This document shows, piece by piece, positions 16,257 through 26,800 of a DNA stretch of 64,000 nucleotides. Source of the stretch: Zhongshania marina. GTDB taxonomy: Bacteria; Pseudomonadota; Gammaproteobacteria; Pseudomonadales; Spongiibacteraceae. Where the stretch lies: assembly GCF_002915595.1 (NCBI RefSeq), contig NZ_PQGG01000038.1:1-64000 (forward strand), written 5' to 3'. A program made the position numbers and the translations under genes. The notes below the pieces were generated by a model. It was given only the letters and a program-made list of their open reading frames with translations. It was not told the origin of the DNA and did not search any database. Positions within the stretch are counted from its first letter, which is position 1. The number at the start of each line of letters is the position of its first letter.

Positions 16257-16514
16257 ATGAATACCGCTACAAAACCAGTTTTTGTTAATTTTGTGGGTTG
16301 GTTTGGCGCCGTCTCGGGGCCTGTGGCAGCCGCAATACTGGCCTTGAATATCCCAGTCAGCCCTTATGCTTACCCTCTATTCCTGCTCTCTTCCCTTTGC
16401 ATGACCGCTCACGGTATAGCAGTAAAGGACAATAAAGTGGTTACACAGAATATGCTTTTTAATATTATAAATTTGATCGGCGTTATCAGGTGGTTGCCGG
16501 GCGGATCTTCATAA
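16257..16514 (+). CDS. small membrane protein, 85 aa
   Basis: Begins MNTATKPVFVNFVGWFG and has two to three hydrophobic segments (GPVAAAILALNIPV, YPLFLLSSLCM, MLFNIINLIGVI). It starts right after the second terminator; no good Shine-Dalgarno is visible. The longer open frame upstream runs through the terminators and is not accepted. Its stop overlaps the next ATG (TAATG). Function unknown; the size recalls phage holins, but nothing else supports that. Confidence 0.45.
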   Translation: MNTATKPVFVNFVGWFGAVSGPVAAAILALNIPVSPYAYPLFLLSSLCMTAHGIAVKDNKVVTQNMLFNIINLIGVIRWLPGGSS

Positions 16515-16723
16515 TGAAGGTTCATCGAAGTATTTTATTTTTAATTAAATTTTTCCTGCTTGTTTTGCTGTCTATTTATATCGGTATTGTGTGGTGGCTG
16601 GCGATTAGAGTATTTCAAGAACACGGGGTTTTCTCCGCTGTCGCCTTGGCGCTTGCGTCCACGGTGTTCGTTAAATGGGGAGCTCTCCCTGCAGTGAAGC
16701 GTTTCTTATCAAAATTGGAGTAA
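16514..16723 (+). CDS. small membrane protein, 69 aa
   Basis: One long hydrophobic helix near the N-terminus (LFLIKFFLLVLLSIYIGIVW) and a second weaker one (VFSAVALALASTVFVKWG). ATG shares bases with the previous stop, so translation is coupled. Unknown family. Confidence 0.45.
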   Translation: MKVHRSILFLIKFFLLVLLSIYIGIVWWLAIRVFQEHGVFSAVALALASTVFVKWGALPAVKRFLSKLE

Positions 16724-16730
16724 TCTAAGA

Positions 16731-17039
16731 ATGAATAAATTAGTAATACTAGTAGCAACTATCGCCATGACTTCGGCTGTATTCGCTGAGTCGGATGCTT
16801 ATAAAATGTACGCCATGGCTTCAGATCTCGCAGGAGGCAGCAATAGCGTCGAAGTGTTCGTCGATGTTGGTAAAAAGTGTGGCGTGGACGCAAGGACGCA
16901 AGAGAACCCCTGGTTCGCGTGGATAGGCTCATCTACAGTCAACCAACCGAGATTTCAAGCGGCGCTATCAGCCAAAGCTGACGGGAACCATTCTGAGTAT
17001 AATCGCGCAATAAAGTCGATTGCTTGTGCCTCTAAATAG
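16731..17039 (+). CDS. secreted hypothetical protein, 102 aa
   Basis: Clear signal peptide (MNKLVILVATIAMTSAVFAE, cleavage after AFA-type box). The mature protein of about 82 aa has two Cys (GKKCGVDA, SIACASK) that could form a disulfide. It lies 8 bp after the preceding gene. Unrecognised; probably periplasmic. Confidence 0.5.
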   Translation: MNKLVILVATIAMTSAVFAESDAYKMYAMASDLAGGSNSVEVFVDVGKKCGVDARTQENPWFAWIGSSTVNQPRFQAALSAKADGNHSEYNRAIKSIACASK

Positions 17040-17113
17040 GCTTTATTTCTTTCAGGGCAGGTCTCTCCTACCCTGCTAATACCGGATATTCGTAAGCGTC
17101 CGGCGAACTCACC

Positions 17114-17262
17114 TTACTTCAGGGCTGCCAATTGTGCGGGGCTAGCCCACTCCACCCCGTCGCCTTTGTGCAGGTAACGCGTTTCTGTTGTGCTGGCACT
17201 GTTGGCGGTACGGTTCTTATAGGTAACAATGGTATTGCCACCGACATGGTGGGGCTTTCTTT
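17114..17262 (-). pseudogene. Rhs core fragment with a different tail
   Basis: The minus strand reads ...VGGNTIVTYKNRTANSA... RYLHK, matching the Rhs core of the large gene at about 22060-22160, then switches to GDGVEWASPAQLAALK and stops. The homology starts abruptly, with no start codon, so it is a broken copy or an exchanged Rhs tail left by recombination. The flanks (17040-17113, 17263-17352) hold no gene. Confidence 0.7.
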
Positions 17263-17352
17263 GTATTTAAAACTGACTGAGGCTTCTTAGTCGTGAGCTA
17301 GTTTTGGACAAACTCAAAAGCCTTTGATTATTAGGTAAGTTACAAGCTATTT

Positions 17353-17748
17353 TCACTTCCATAGCCCACCTCCAGTCGAACTTAAATGGGTTTTTAGCTT
17401 TTTATGGACAAATATCCAATACACAACAACATATATAATTATAGCTATTATAATAATACCTGAGCGCTCAATTTCTGACATCGACTCCCTAACGAAAATA
17501 AATAATAATAGACCATTAAAGATGACCGGAAGAACAAGTAACTTGCCCTTCCAGCCCTCACCAAGGCAGCCTATATGCTGATACACATAAGTACAAACTG
17601 CTAACGCAATCCCCAAAAAAAGTATAAACAGAAATTCGTGACCCTGAGCTAAAAGACCGGGAAGCAGATGCATGCCACCAATAAAACCAAAGCAATATCC
17701 GAGCCCCGACTCTATCGGATTAAACTTAGTCATGATTAGACAATTCAT
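17353..17748 (-). CDS. four-helix membrane protein, candidate immunity protein
   Basis: About 131 aa with four hydrophobic segments (FGFIGGMHLLPGLLA, FLFILFLGIALAVCTYVY, LLVLPVIFNGLLLFIFV, IIIIAIIIYVVVYWIFV) and a basic tail. It directly follows an orphan Rhs tip on the same strand, where Rhs immunity genes normally sit. A membrane location would suit a toxin acting on the membrane or arriving through the periplasm. No sequence family recognised; start uncertain (ATG at 17748 or 17733). Confidence 0.45.
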   Translation of the reverse strand: MNCLIMTKFNPIESGLGYCFGFIGGMHLLPGLLAQGHEFLFILFLGIALAVCTYVYQHIGCLGEGWKGKLLVLPVIFNGLLLFIFVRESMSEIERSGIIIIAIIIYVVVYWIFVHKKLKTHLSSTGGGLWK

Positions 17749-17808
17749 GAAGCGACGTAGTTTTAGCCCAGCCAACCGCGTTTGCCACTGGGTGTCTCGC
17801 AAGATGAG

Positions 17809-18372
17809 TCATACCAAATTCTGCGACGCTATAGATATTAGCAAAATGATCCACACCGTTAGCAGTTCACCACCATAGTCTGAAACTATTTCTTGCCCTA
17901 ACAGAGCGACGTTTAAAGCAGTCTTTCCTGTCACAGCCGCCCAACCTCCAACCGCTAAAGCTCCTACTTTAAAAGTATTTATTGCTATATTCAGATTCCT
18001 ATCGCCTCGATACCTCGTATCTCGGTTGTAAGCATCACCAAAGGATGCTGCTGGAGACCAGCCCGTACCGCTATTTGGAACTACGCAACTTCCATCACTA
18101 CATCCAGGGCCAGTAATTCTGGGCGTTACTATCGAACCCCCACTTCGAAGAAACGCATCGCCGTCTGGATTTTTCTCATCCATATAAACATGCCCGTTGC
18201 CGTGATCAACAGATGGCAACATCGCCTCTTGAAACTCAAAAGCAATGTTCTCCAGTGCACTACTTATCGATGGCACCCCACCCTGAAAAGAACCGCCTAA
18301 ACCACGACCGGTAATCCCAGCAGCAGCCCCAACAGCAGCCCCTTCACCCCATCTATAAAAAATTTACCACCA
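17809..18372 (-). pseudogene. orphan Rhs C-terminal tip
   Basis: Reading starts within [17 protein letters not shown], the Gly/Ala-rich segment also present in the full Rhs protein and the second orphan tip ([18 protein letters not shown]). It then diverges into a unique tail with VDHGNGHVYMDEKNPDGDAF, TGPGCSDGSCVVPNSG and a hydrophobic C-terminus. DNA homology with the large gene begins at about 18369 and lacks everything upstream, so this is a displaced tip without core. The unique tail may be a toxin; I cannot assign an activity. Confidence 0.6.
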
Positions 18373-18415
18373 CACCATTCAATGAAATATTGCAGGACAC
18401 ACCATACCCGTAGGA

Positions 18416-18931
18416 CTATCGGCCAAGACCCGCTACGCCTTTAACAAATTGAAATGGAAATTGGTACTTTTCTGAAAGAAGTCTAAACGCAATAAGGCCA
18501 CAATCGGCAGTGTAAATTAATTCAAACTTCTTGACTTTATTGACACCCAAGTAGTAATCAAGATTCTTAGATACTGAAATGTAATACACATTATTGTATG
18601 TCTTATTTAGAAGACTGAGATTCTCTAACCTGTGAACAACGTCAAAAGTAGTGCCTTGCTCAATCCAACTCTGACCTACAGCGAACGGCACCTTCGGAAT
18701 GACCACATCCAGATTATCTGAAATAAGACAGACTTTATTTTTATCAAGATCACAAGCCTTCACCACTTGAGTAACATCACCTGATTTCACCTCATAGCTA
18801 CTACTAGATACAGACACTACCAGCTCACTTCCAAATGGTGAAATATACGAGTACTCCTGTGCATCAGCCGCGATGGTAAAAATAACTATAAAAACATAAG
18901 CAAATAATCGGATAAACCACTTAATAGCCAT
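18416..18931 (-). CDS. signal-peptide protein, candidate immunity for the HELRH tip
   Basis: 171 aa with a signal peptide ([24 protein letters not shown]). The mature part is beta-rich with two Cys pairs ([18 protein letters not shown]). The ATG lies inside the tail of the upstream Rhs tip (11-bp overlap) after GGAGGGCGT, so it is translated with it. Position and export suggest a periplasmic immunity protein. No family recognised. Confidence 0.5.
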   Translation of the reverse strand: MAIKWFIRLFAYVFIVIFTIAADAQEYSYISPFGSELVVSVSSSSYEVKSGDVTQVVKACDLDKNKVCLISDNLDVVIPKVPFAVGQSWIEQGTTFDVVHRLENLSLLNKTYNNVYYISVSKNLDYYLGVNKVKKFELIYTADCGLIAFRLLSEKYQFPFQFVKGVAGLGR

Positions 18932-20042
18932 ACGCCCTCCTAACAGCTCCCCCAGTCCTTCGGGCATCAGACTCTTGCTCACCATAATATACAGAAACTC
19001 CAGGCGCAGGCCCGTTCATAGCTCGATTTACCGGACTAAGATGCCTTAATTCATGTGTAAATGATTCTATAGCCCCACCTAAAGTCTGTGCCCTCCCTAC
19101 AGCAATGTTGATTTTTACATCCATGACTCGACCCATTGCCCTTCCAGCAATAGACTGATCTGAACTAAACGTCACATCTGCATTAGCACCGTCAATAGAA
19201 GCAACAACCTTAAGCTTTATGCCCTTATCGAAACCTCCCAAAACCTGGTCTTCAACAAGACTAATATCTAGGTCACCACTTCTGATATCAGCAACTACCA
19301 TATCCCTGGCCTGGCTTACATTCTGCTTGGCAAGCTCCCACTGCTCTTCGGTGTATGTTTTGCTATCCAGCTGCCCGCCATTTGATTCAGAGACAGTAAC
19401 TGCCTCAGCAGGCGGTGCAACAGCACTTAAGATCCTACTAATACCATAGCCAATCGCCGCCCCAACCGCAGCCCCCTTGACCCCATCTATAAATTTCTGA
19501 CCGCTTGCTTTTGCAACAACGCCACCCATAAACATCGCGGCCGCAAAATTGCTACCAATAGCGTCACCAACAACACCCGTCAGGCCTCCCCCAATCATTC
19601 CATCCAAACCTGGCACACCACTTGTCACCAAACCCACAGCTATCCCCGTCAGAGCTTGGTCTATGGTGCCACCATTTGCCAGCGTAATCGCTGCGTTTAG
19701 CCCCATCATGATTTTACCCGCCAAAACACAACCCCCAGGGCCGCCCACCCCACAAGCAAACCCAACGATCACAGCAGACAACCCCGGCGTCTCAGCAAAC
19801 GCGCGCCCAATTTTGATAAGACCAGATTTAATTCCATTGGCTATAGAGTCCAAGGCACTGCCGATCGCTTTACCTATTTTCTTAACCAATTTCTTCAAGA
19901 AAAAACCGCTAGGGTCGGTATAACTAAGCGGATTATTCTCCACATAGCTATAGCGGTTTAGCGCTTGTAAGTTGGTACTGTCGCCTACAAATGGATCAGC
20001 ACTTAAGAAACGGCCGATCTCTGCGTCATCAAAACGGGTAAC
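18921..20042 (-). pseudogene. orphan Rhs tip with HExxH (metallopeptidase-like) toxin domain
   Basis: The frame opens within [20 protein letters not shown], the end of the Rhs core, continues through SYTDPSGFF and a Gly/Ala-rich region with hydrophobic helices, then [18 protein letters not shown]. It ends in a unique domain of about 150 aa containing [15 protein letters not shown], an HExxH zinc-binding motif, and a later GEQESDAR acidic stretch that could give the third ligand. DNA is nearly identical to the large rhs gene across about 19,843-20,027 and breaks off exactly at the same GCGTC. It has no start or core of its own, so it is probably silent until recombined into the large gene. Confidence 0.7.
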
Positions 20043-20147
20043 TCTCTCTTTTTCAAGAAGATATGTCAGATCAGATCGAGACTTCTACAGTTAAGATATG
20101 CCAAAATTTTTACCTGCCCCTGATCTCAAATTAGCTCCGTTGATGAC

Positions 20148-20792
20148 CTAATTTAGTAAATCTTTTTCATTCAGATATTCAATAACCGCGTCAAGGGAAA
20201 TACTCTGTTCACGGCCTAATTCCTCAAGTTTAATTTCATATTTTAGAAGCATAGAAGGGTCTCTTTCAAAGCATATATTTCCTTGATATAGGTGAGTCAG
20301 TAACCCTGCCGCAAGGATATTACCCTCCTCAGCGGCGCTACCCAAGAGCTCAACAATAGCGCCTCTATTTTCCACACAGCACTCTTCCAACAAAGTGACA
20401 GCAAGTAAAAATTCATACCGTCCTTTAGATTTAATTTTTTGATTTACTATATGATCAAGCAACTCTCTTCCAATTTCACGTTCAAAATCACCAGCATACG
20501 TATTCAGATAAGAGTTCATATAAATACTCATATCTCTTAAAGCATCCGGATTTCGCCTAGTAATTCCTGAAAGCCTGTCATTAATCAATACCCGAAGCTC
20601 CGTTCTCGATATCTCCTTACCATTAAAGCACCTTAAGCCAATTTCTAAACCATCAACAATATAGTCGCCTTTATTACTGTGGATAGTCTTCTTGACGTCA
20701 ACACAACTTTTTAAACCTTCAACACTAGAGAAAGCATAACCTGAAACTAAATTAAGGAAAATTGCCACTAATAAATATCTAGATAGTTTCAT
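20148..20792 (-). CDS. secreted protein, candidate immunity for the full-length Rhs toxin
   Basis: 214 aa with a signal peptide (MKLSRYLLVAIFLNLVSGYAFS). The mature protein is helical with pairs of Cys (LKSCVDVK, LRCFNG, EECCVENRG, GNICFE), and the C-terminal half resembles alpha-helical repeats (AAEEGNILAAGLLTHLYQGN, Sel1-like). It starts 12 bp after the Rhs stop behind AAAGG, so it is the cognate immunity candidate by position. A periplasmic site fits a toxin acting there. Confidence 0.5.
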   Translation of the reverse strand: MKLSRYLLVAIFLNLVSGYAFSSVEGLKSCVDVKKTIHSNKGDYIVDGLEIGLRCFNGKEISRTELRVLINDRLSGITRRNPDALRDMSIYMNSYLNTYAGDFEREIGRELLDHIVNQKIKSKGRYEFLLAVTLLEECCVENRGAIVELLGSAAEEGNILAAGLLTHLYQGNICFERDPSMLLKYEIKLEELGREQSISLDAVIEYLNEKDLLN

Positions 20793-20804
20793 TTTGAACG
20801 ACCT

Positions 20805-23800
20805 TTAATAACAAGTTACACCAGAATTTTTTGCGTACTCCGTGCAAACCTGATTCGCGTTAACCTTTTCACCCACTGAGATACCAAATCCTACTGAAGG
20901 ATTTTTGAAAAATTTCCACGATTTCCGAAGGATAGAATTTGACTTGTCTACAATTGTCTCCCAGTTTGGATTGTCAATAATATCTGGGCCGTAACCCGCC
21001 TCAACAGCTTTCATACAATCAATATAAGGCGAGCATGCCATTATTCCAGCCTGCTCATCGCCATAAAATACCTTATCCAACAAGATTCTTTCCTCTAAAT
21101 TCATCGCAAGCAGTGGGTTTCCATCTTCATTTAGGAATCGATCCGGATATGCTCTGTTACCATCACTATCCAAAAAGTATCGCTCACCATCCTCATCAGT
21201 ACTAAAGCCCGAGTTAGCGGGCTCAGGATTCAGAATCCTGTGAATACCATAGCCAATCGCCGCCCCCACAGCCGCGCCCTTGACCCCATCTATAAACTTA
21301 CCACCTTGGGCCTTCGCCACACTACCACCAACAAACATAGCTGCACCTACATTTCCTACATTGCCAGCGTCGAAAGCCACGCCCAATTGCGTTGTGAACT
21401 CCCCAGCAATATACCCAACTGCAGCGCCCGTAATAACCTGTTCGATTGTACCGCCATTCGCCGCCGTCATAGCCGCATTAAAAGCCGCAACACAAGCAGC
21501 GGCCGCGCCATTGCATACAATACCTAGACCAATACTGATCGCAGTAGACAAGCCCTCGACTCGACCTATTTCTCGGAAGAATTTCTTGTGGGCAGATAAA
21601 AACGCGTCGGCAACCGCCTTATGGGCCTTACCGATGGCATTACCTATTTTCTTAACCAATTTCTTCAAGAAAAAACCGCTAGGGTCGGTATAACTAAGCG
21701 GATTGTTCTCCACATAGCTATAGCGGTTTAGTGCCTGAAGGTTGGTACTGTCGCCCACAAATGGATCAGCACTTAAGAAACGGCCAATCTCTGCGTCGTA
21801 CACTCGTCCACCCATGTGGATGAGATTGACCCCATCCAGTTGTTCATGACCAGTAAAGCCTTTATTAGTGATATCACTACTCAGTGTCAGCGCTGAGATC
21901 GTGAGATTCCCCTTTTGGTAGGCACTCAGCGTACTCCAGCTACCGAGAATCGATTGAATCTCAGCCAAGGTGGTTGCTCTGCGCTTACCCCAGGGATCAA
22001 AGCTAAAAGACTCTACCTCCTCGCCATTTTCATCAGTGATAAGGACGGTGCTGCCAATATGGTCTTTGTGCAGGTAGCGCGTGTCCACTGTTCCGGCACT
22101 GTTGGCTGTACGATTCTTATAAGTAACAATGGTATTGCCACCGACATAGTGGCGTTCTTTGATATCACCATTAGGCAATGTGACCTTTTCATATAGACCA
22201 CCTACAAACACGGTATTGCTAATGCCCGCAGCGGTTTCGTCCATCCGCGTGATTAGCTGTCTGTCAGCACCGTAGCCCATGGTTGTTTTATTGGTCGTGC
22301 CTTGACTGATAAAAGTCGGTTTATCAAACAGATTCCACGTAATACTACGACCATCGCCACTGAGCATATTGCCATTAAGATCATAACTGTAATTGGTGTT
22401 TTTACTACCGATGCCCCCTCCCGTGATTTGGCAGACAGCATGTGGTCCTGCTCCCCCGTTAGAACAAGTACTACCGTATGTGTAAACGCCAACACCGGTC
22501 TTACTTATAATATTTCCTAGAGGATCATAACGGATATCTACTACCTGCTCCTCACCATTTCCAAAATCGGCTTTGGTTGTAAAAAGTCGATTAAGGACAT
22601 CGTAAACAAAGTCTTCCTCAAAACCATTTACATGGTCTATTCGCTGGTACAAATTCCCAAGCTTATCGAAACTAAACTCCTGATTCTGACGATAATCTAA
22701 AAGCGCGTTCTGGGTAACAACTTGCTCAAGATAGCCGGTAGCGGCGTCATACTGATGTTGAGTGGTCAAGCCATTGCCCAGCAAGGCATTGACTATATTG
22801 CCACGCGCATCCTGTGCGTTGACGGTGTAATAGACCTCATTGTTTGCCGCATTTTTAAGTGCACTGAGATAACCGCGATTATTGTATACATTTTCGATGG
22901 TCAAACGATTGCTTGGCCCGGGGTATTGCACCGTGGCCACTCGATTGAGGCTGTCGTAGGTCGTATTGCTGTAATAGGTTACACCGGAGATTTTTTCCGC
23001 AAGTTGAGTACCGCGCCCAAAGCTGTCGTAGGTCGCTGTTTGCTGATAACCATTTGGGCTTTTCACCCAGTGCAGCTTTCCAATGCCCGCGCCACTGGCA
23101 GTGTCAAATTGCCACGTCGTGGTCTCAACATTCGCAGTATTACCAGCACATTGGTTCGTCGATTGGGCCGTTTGGCCAACATTTCCGATACTGGGCTTAG
23201 TTCCGGTATATGCATCGATGCGCTTAACTTTACGGCCTAATTTATCGTACGCTGAACAGGTGGTTTTTCCAAGTGCATTGGTTTGGGTAATCAGCTGCCC
23301 CAAACCATTGTAGGTATAACTCCACACGCCTTTATCAGGATCATCCATACTGGATTTCCTACCAAGCACGTCGTAGCTGATCGTAGTGGCAGGTGATAAT
23401 GTAACTGGAGTGATCGCAGTCATCTGGCCAAACGCATCGTATTCATACTGTAGCAATCTGTTCGCAGTATCTTTTACTTGAATTAGATTACCTAAGGAAT
23501 CGCGCGTTTCCGTTTTCTTTTGGGGCCAACCATATATGTTCATGGTGGATATAACAGTGAGCCCATTATAATTTACCGTGTCATAGCGGCCATCTGCATT
23601 GACAGTAGTAACGGGCCGACCCAATTGGTCATACACAATCGTATTCCAGCTTGGACTACCCGTTCCCGCTTTATACGGTTCACTGACTTTAACGTTATGA
23701 CCTTTAGCATCGTATTCGTAATCCATCAGAATCCATTCTTCGCTTCCACTAGCAAATCCTAGTACCGCCTTTCTCAACGTTCGGCCAAGTTTGTCGAAAT

Positions 23801-26800
23801 ACTCGTGGCTTTCACTACCATCAGCGCCGAGCGACTGAATATAGTATTCTGCCGTCCAGGTAGGATCACTTGGGCAAAACTCGGTTGAACTGCTGCAGTT
23901 GAGATAAAAAGTGTTAGCAATAACTTGATTGGCAGTACCGTATAGTACAGCCGACTGTCGCAACCGGCGGAAATAATCATATGCAAACGCACTTACCAAT
24001 CCATTTGCATCCGTAGTGCGTGTCCTTAACCCTGCGCCGGCAGAACTGTCATCTAAGTATTCATGACTCACACTTTGGCCAAGCGCGTTAGTTTCGGTCA
24101 TAACATAACGACCGGTGTTATCATAAGTCACTTTGCTAGTCCGGCTGGCAAAATCTGGCCCAGACACGGTGACGGCCAGATTGTGACCAAAGCTATCTAC
24201 CGATGTTTGACCAGCTTCATTAATGCCGTACCGAGTGGTGTGTAAGGCTGTACTCGTGCCGGGCTTCATGATCCGCTCAGCCATTTTTCTGCCCGTAGGA
24301 TTTGAGCCGACAGTGTCATAATCAAATTCAGAGGTACGTGTTAACGCCGGTTTATTTGGTACTACCGTTGTCACAGAGCTGCTGGTTAACATCCCCATCA
24401 ACCAATTAGTCGTGTCGTTTTTATATTTTGACGTCGTCGTTGTCGTCCGAATCGGTGTTGTAGCGCTCGCCGAGCTGTACACCTTACTGACCATGACCCT
24501 TGACGAATTATCTACCTCATAATAGATATCGGCTACGGATGGATTAGTGACAACTTCCTTGTGTAGAAACGCACCATTAAGATCTTTTTTGGTCACCGTC
24601 GTTTTTAATACAGAACGAAAGTAGCGTACGGTATCAATGTCAGTAGGGCCATCAGTGCAGTCGCTACCATCGCCCCCAGCACACAGGTAATTCACTGACC
24701 ACTGATTTTCAGTCTTACTTAATGTAGAGCCAGTTAACGGAGACGTGGTCGTCACCTCTTTCAAAGTGCCTTGTAGCAGGTTTTCATAGTCTTGGCTAAA
24801 AGTAGAGACGGTCTCAATTCCTGTGTCATTGTTAATGATCTTAACTTGCTCAAAGCCGAGATTGCCAAGTCCTTCCTGGTGAATTAATAATTTTTTATAG
24901 CGGTATGAGTTACTATTTTTGCCGCCTATTCCGTTGCTTTGGCTTACTTTCGACACAAGGTAACTGGCATTTTGCACATTAACTAAGGGATATACTGCGT
25001 CGCTACCTCGGTCGTAAAAATAGGGGTCAGTAGGGTCATTCAAGAAACGATACTCAAACTCCGTTTCCACGCCCATACCATTAGAAACCTTAGCGAGGTA
25101 ATCGGGACGTTCGTTATTATGCAGTCGCACCTGCCACGTATTACTAATCGCTAAAATGAGATCCGACATCCCATTACCGGTTATATCAGCCACTTGTGGC
25201 CCCCAATCCCACCCTGTGCTAGGTATACCTGTAGCGGTGTAACTCATTGTTGTGCCATTGGAGGTTAATACACCCCACTGATTCCCATAACTGAAAAGGA
25301 TGTCTGCCTGGCCGTCGGCGTTGTAGTCATAAACTAAAGCATTGTCCCATTGCGAATTTCCAAATATATTTGAAGGATATGCAATTGTAGGCTCTGTAAA
25401 CCCGTGCCCAGTATTGATTCGAAACCAAATTTTAGAATCATAACGAGTAATAAGATCTGGCAAACTGTCGCCATTCACATCGGCGACTTTCATGCCGGAA
25501 AAACCGTCGGGGCCACCGAAACCTGAGCGATATTTAAATACCGGCCCACCTTGAGAATAGTAAACCCCCCAAGATGAGCTAGTGATTTGCTGCAGCACAT
25601 CATCCAAGCCATCGCCATTAAAATCTGCGATCCAGACCTTTCCATTCACAAAGTTATAATACAAATTGGTAATCTGTGGGTCACCAAATCCCCCGTTGGC
25701 CCCTTTACCTAAAAAGCGCACCCAAGTGAAGCCTTGACTATTATCGTAATAAACAAGATCTTTACGGCCATCACCATCGACATCCATAAGACGCGTGGTA
25801 CTGGCATTCGATACATTTATACCCGTGCTAATTTTAGTGAAATTAGGACCACCCGGTATGGTTACTGTGACCGGCTGGCCACCCCACTGAAACGTATATG
25901 TCTGTGGCGTGGTGGTGGTAGCTTGTAGCACATGCCAAACACCACCGTAATCCACCAGTAAATCTTCCTTCAGATCATCGTTATATCTAAAACTATGAGA
26001 TGTTGCGGGGTTACTTGAAGCAATTGCCGTAGTTTGAGTAATTAGCCCGCCACCATTACTTAAAAGGATGCGCCAATACCCACCATAAGACTGCACTAAA
26101 TCATCACGACCATCGCCGTTTACATCCATTACATGCGGGTTTTGGTTACCACCATCTTCAGAACTTCCGCTATTAACTGCTTGCGCAGAAAACCCAGGCT
26201 GTCCATCGTCCCAAGTAAAATAGGTAGCCGGCGCGCACCAATAGGAGACGCACTCTTGTACTGAAGCGACTCGTGATTCACCGGTAGCAGCATTCGTTGT
26301 ATAAGTAAGCTTCATCTCACGCTGCTTTACCCCCAAAGTAGTCGCTGTCGTGAGACCAGTAACAGATTTTAGACGCATTGTATGCCGATTACGTTGACCT
26401 GCAAAAAAGCCGTATGACGTATCGGGCCGTGTCTCATATAAAAATTTAACTTCGTTTTGCGGCTCTGTGCCAACAAAATTATAATTAATGTGACCAATCA
26501 AATACTCGCCATTTTCATCATCGTCGTGGTAATAATATTGAATTTTATTGTCAAATCGATCAACCGATTCCGCGACACGCCACTCGTACGATCGACTCTC
26601 CACATTAACGACCGGATTTTCCAATTGCCCCGTGGGGCTATAACACACAAAATAGGAGTCACTCGGCCCACCAAGTATTACGCTTCCGGCGATTGGGCAA
26701 GTATAAAAAGTTCTCTCAACTGACGCTCTTGCATTACTTGATACATTTGATTCATCGCCATAGATATGTACGCGGCCATCTGCAGTCCAGACTTTAAACC

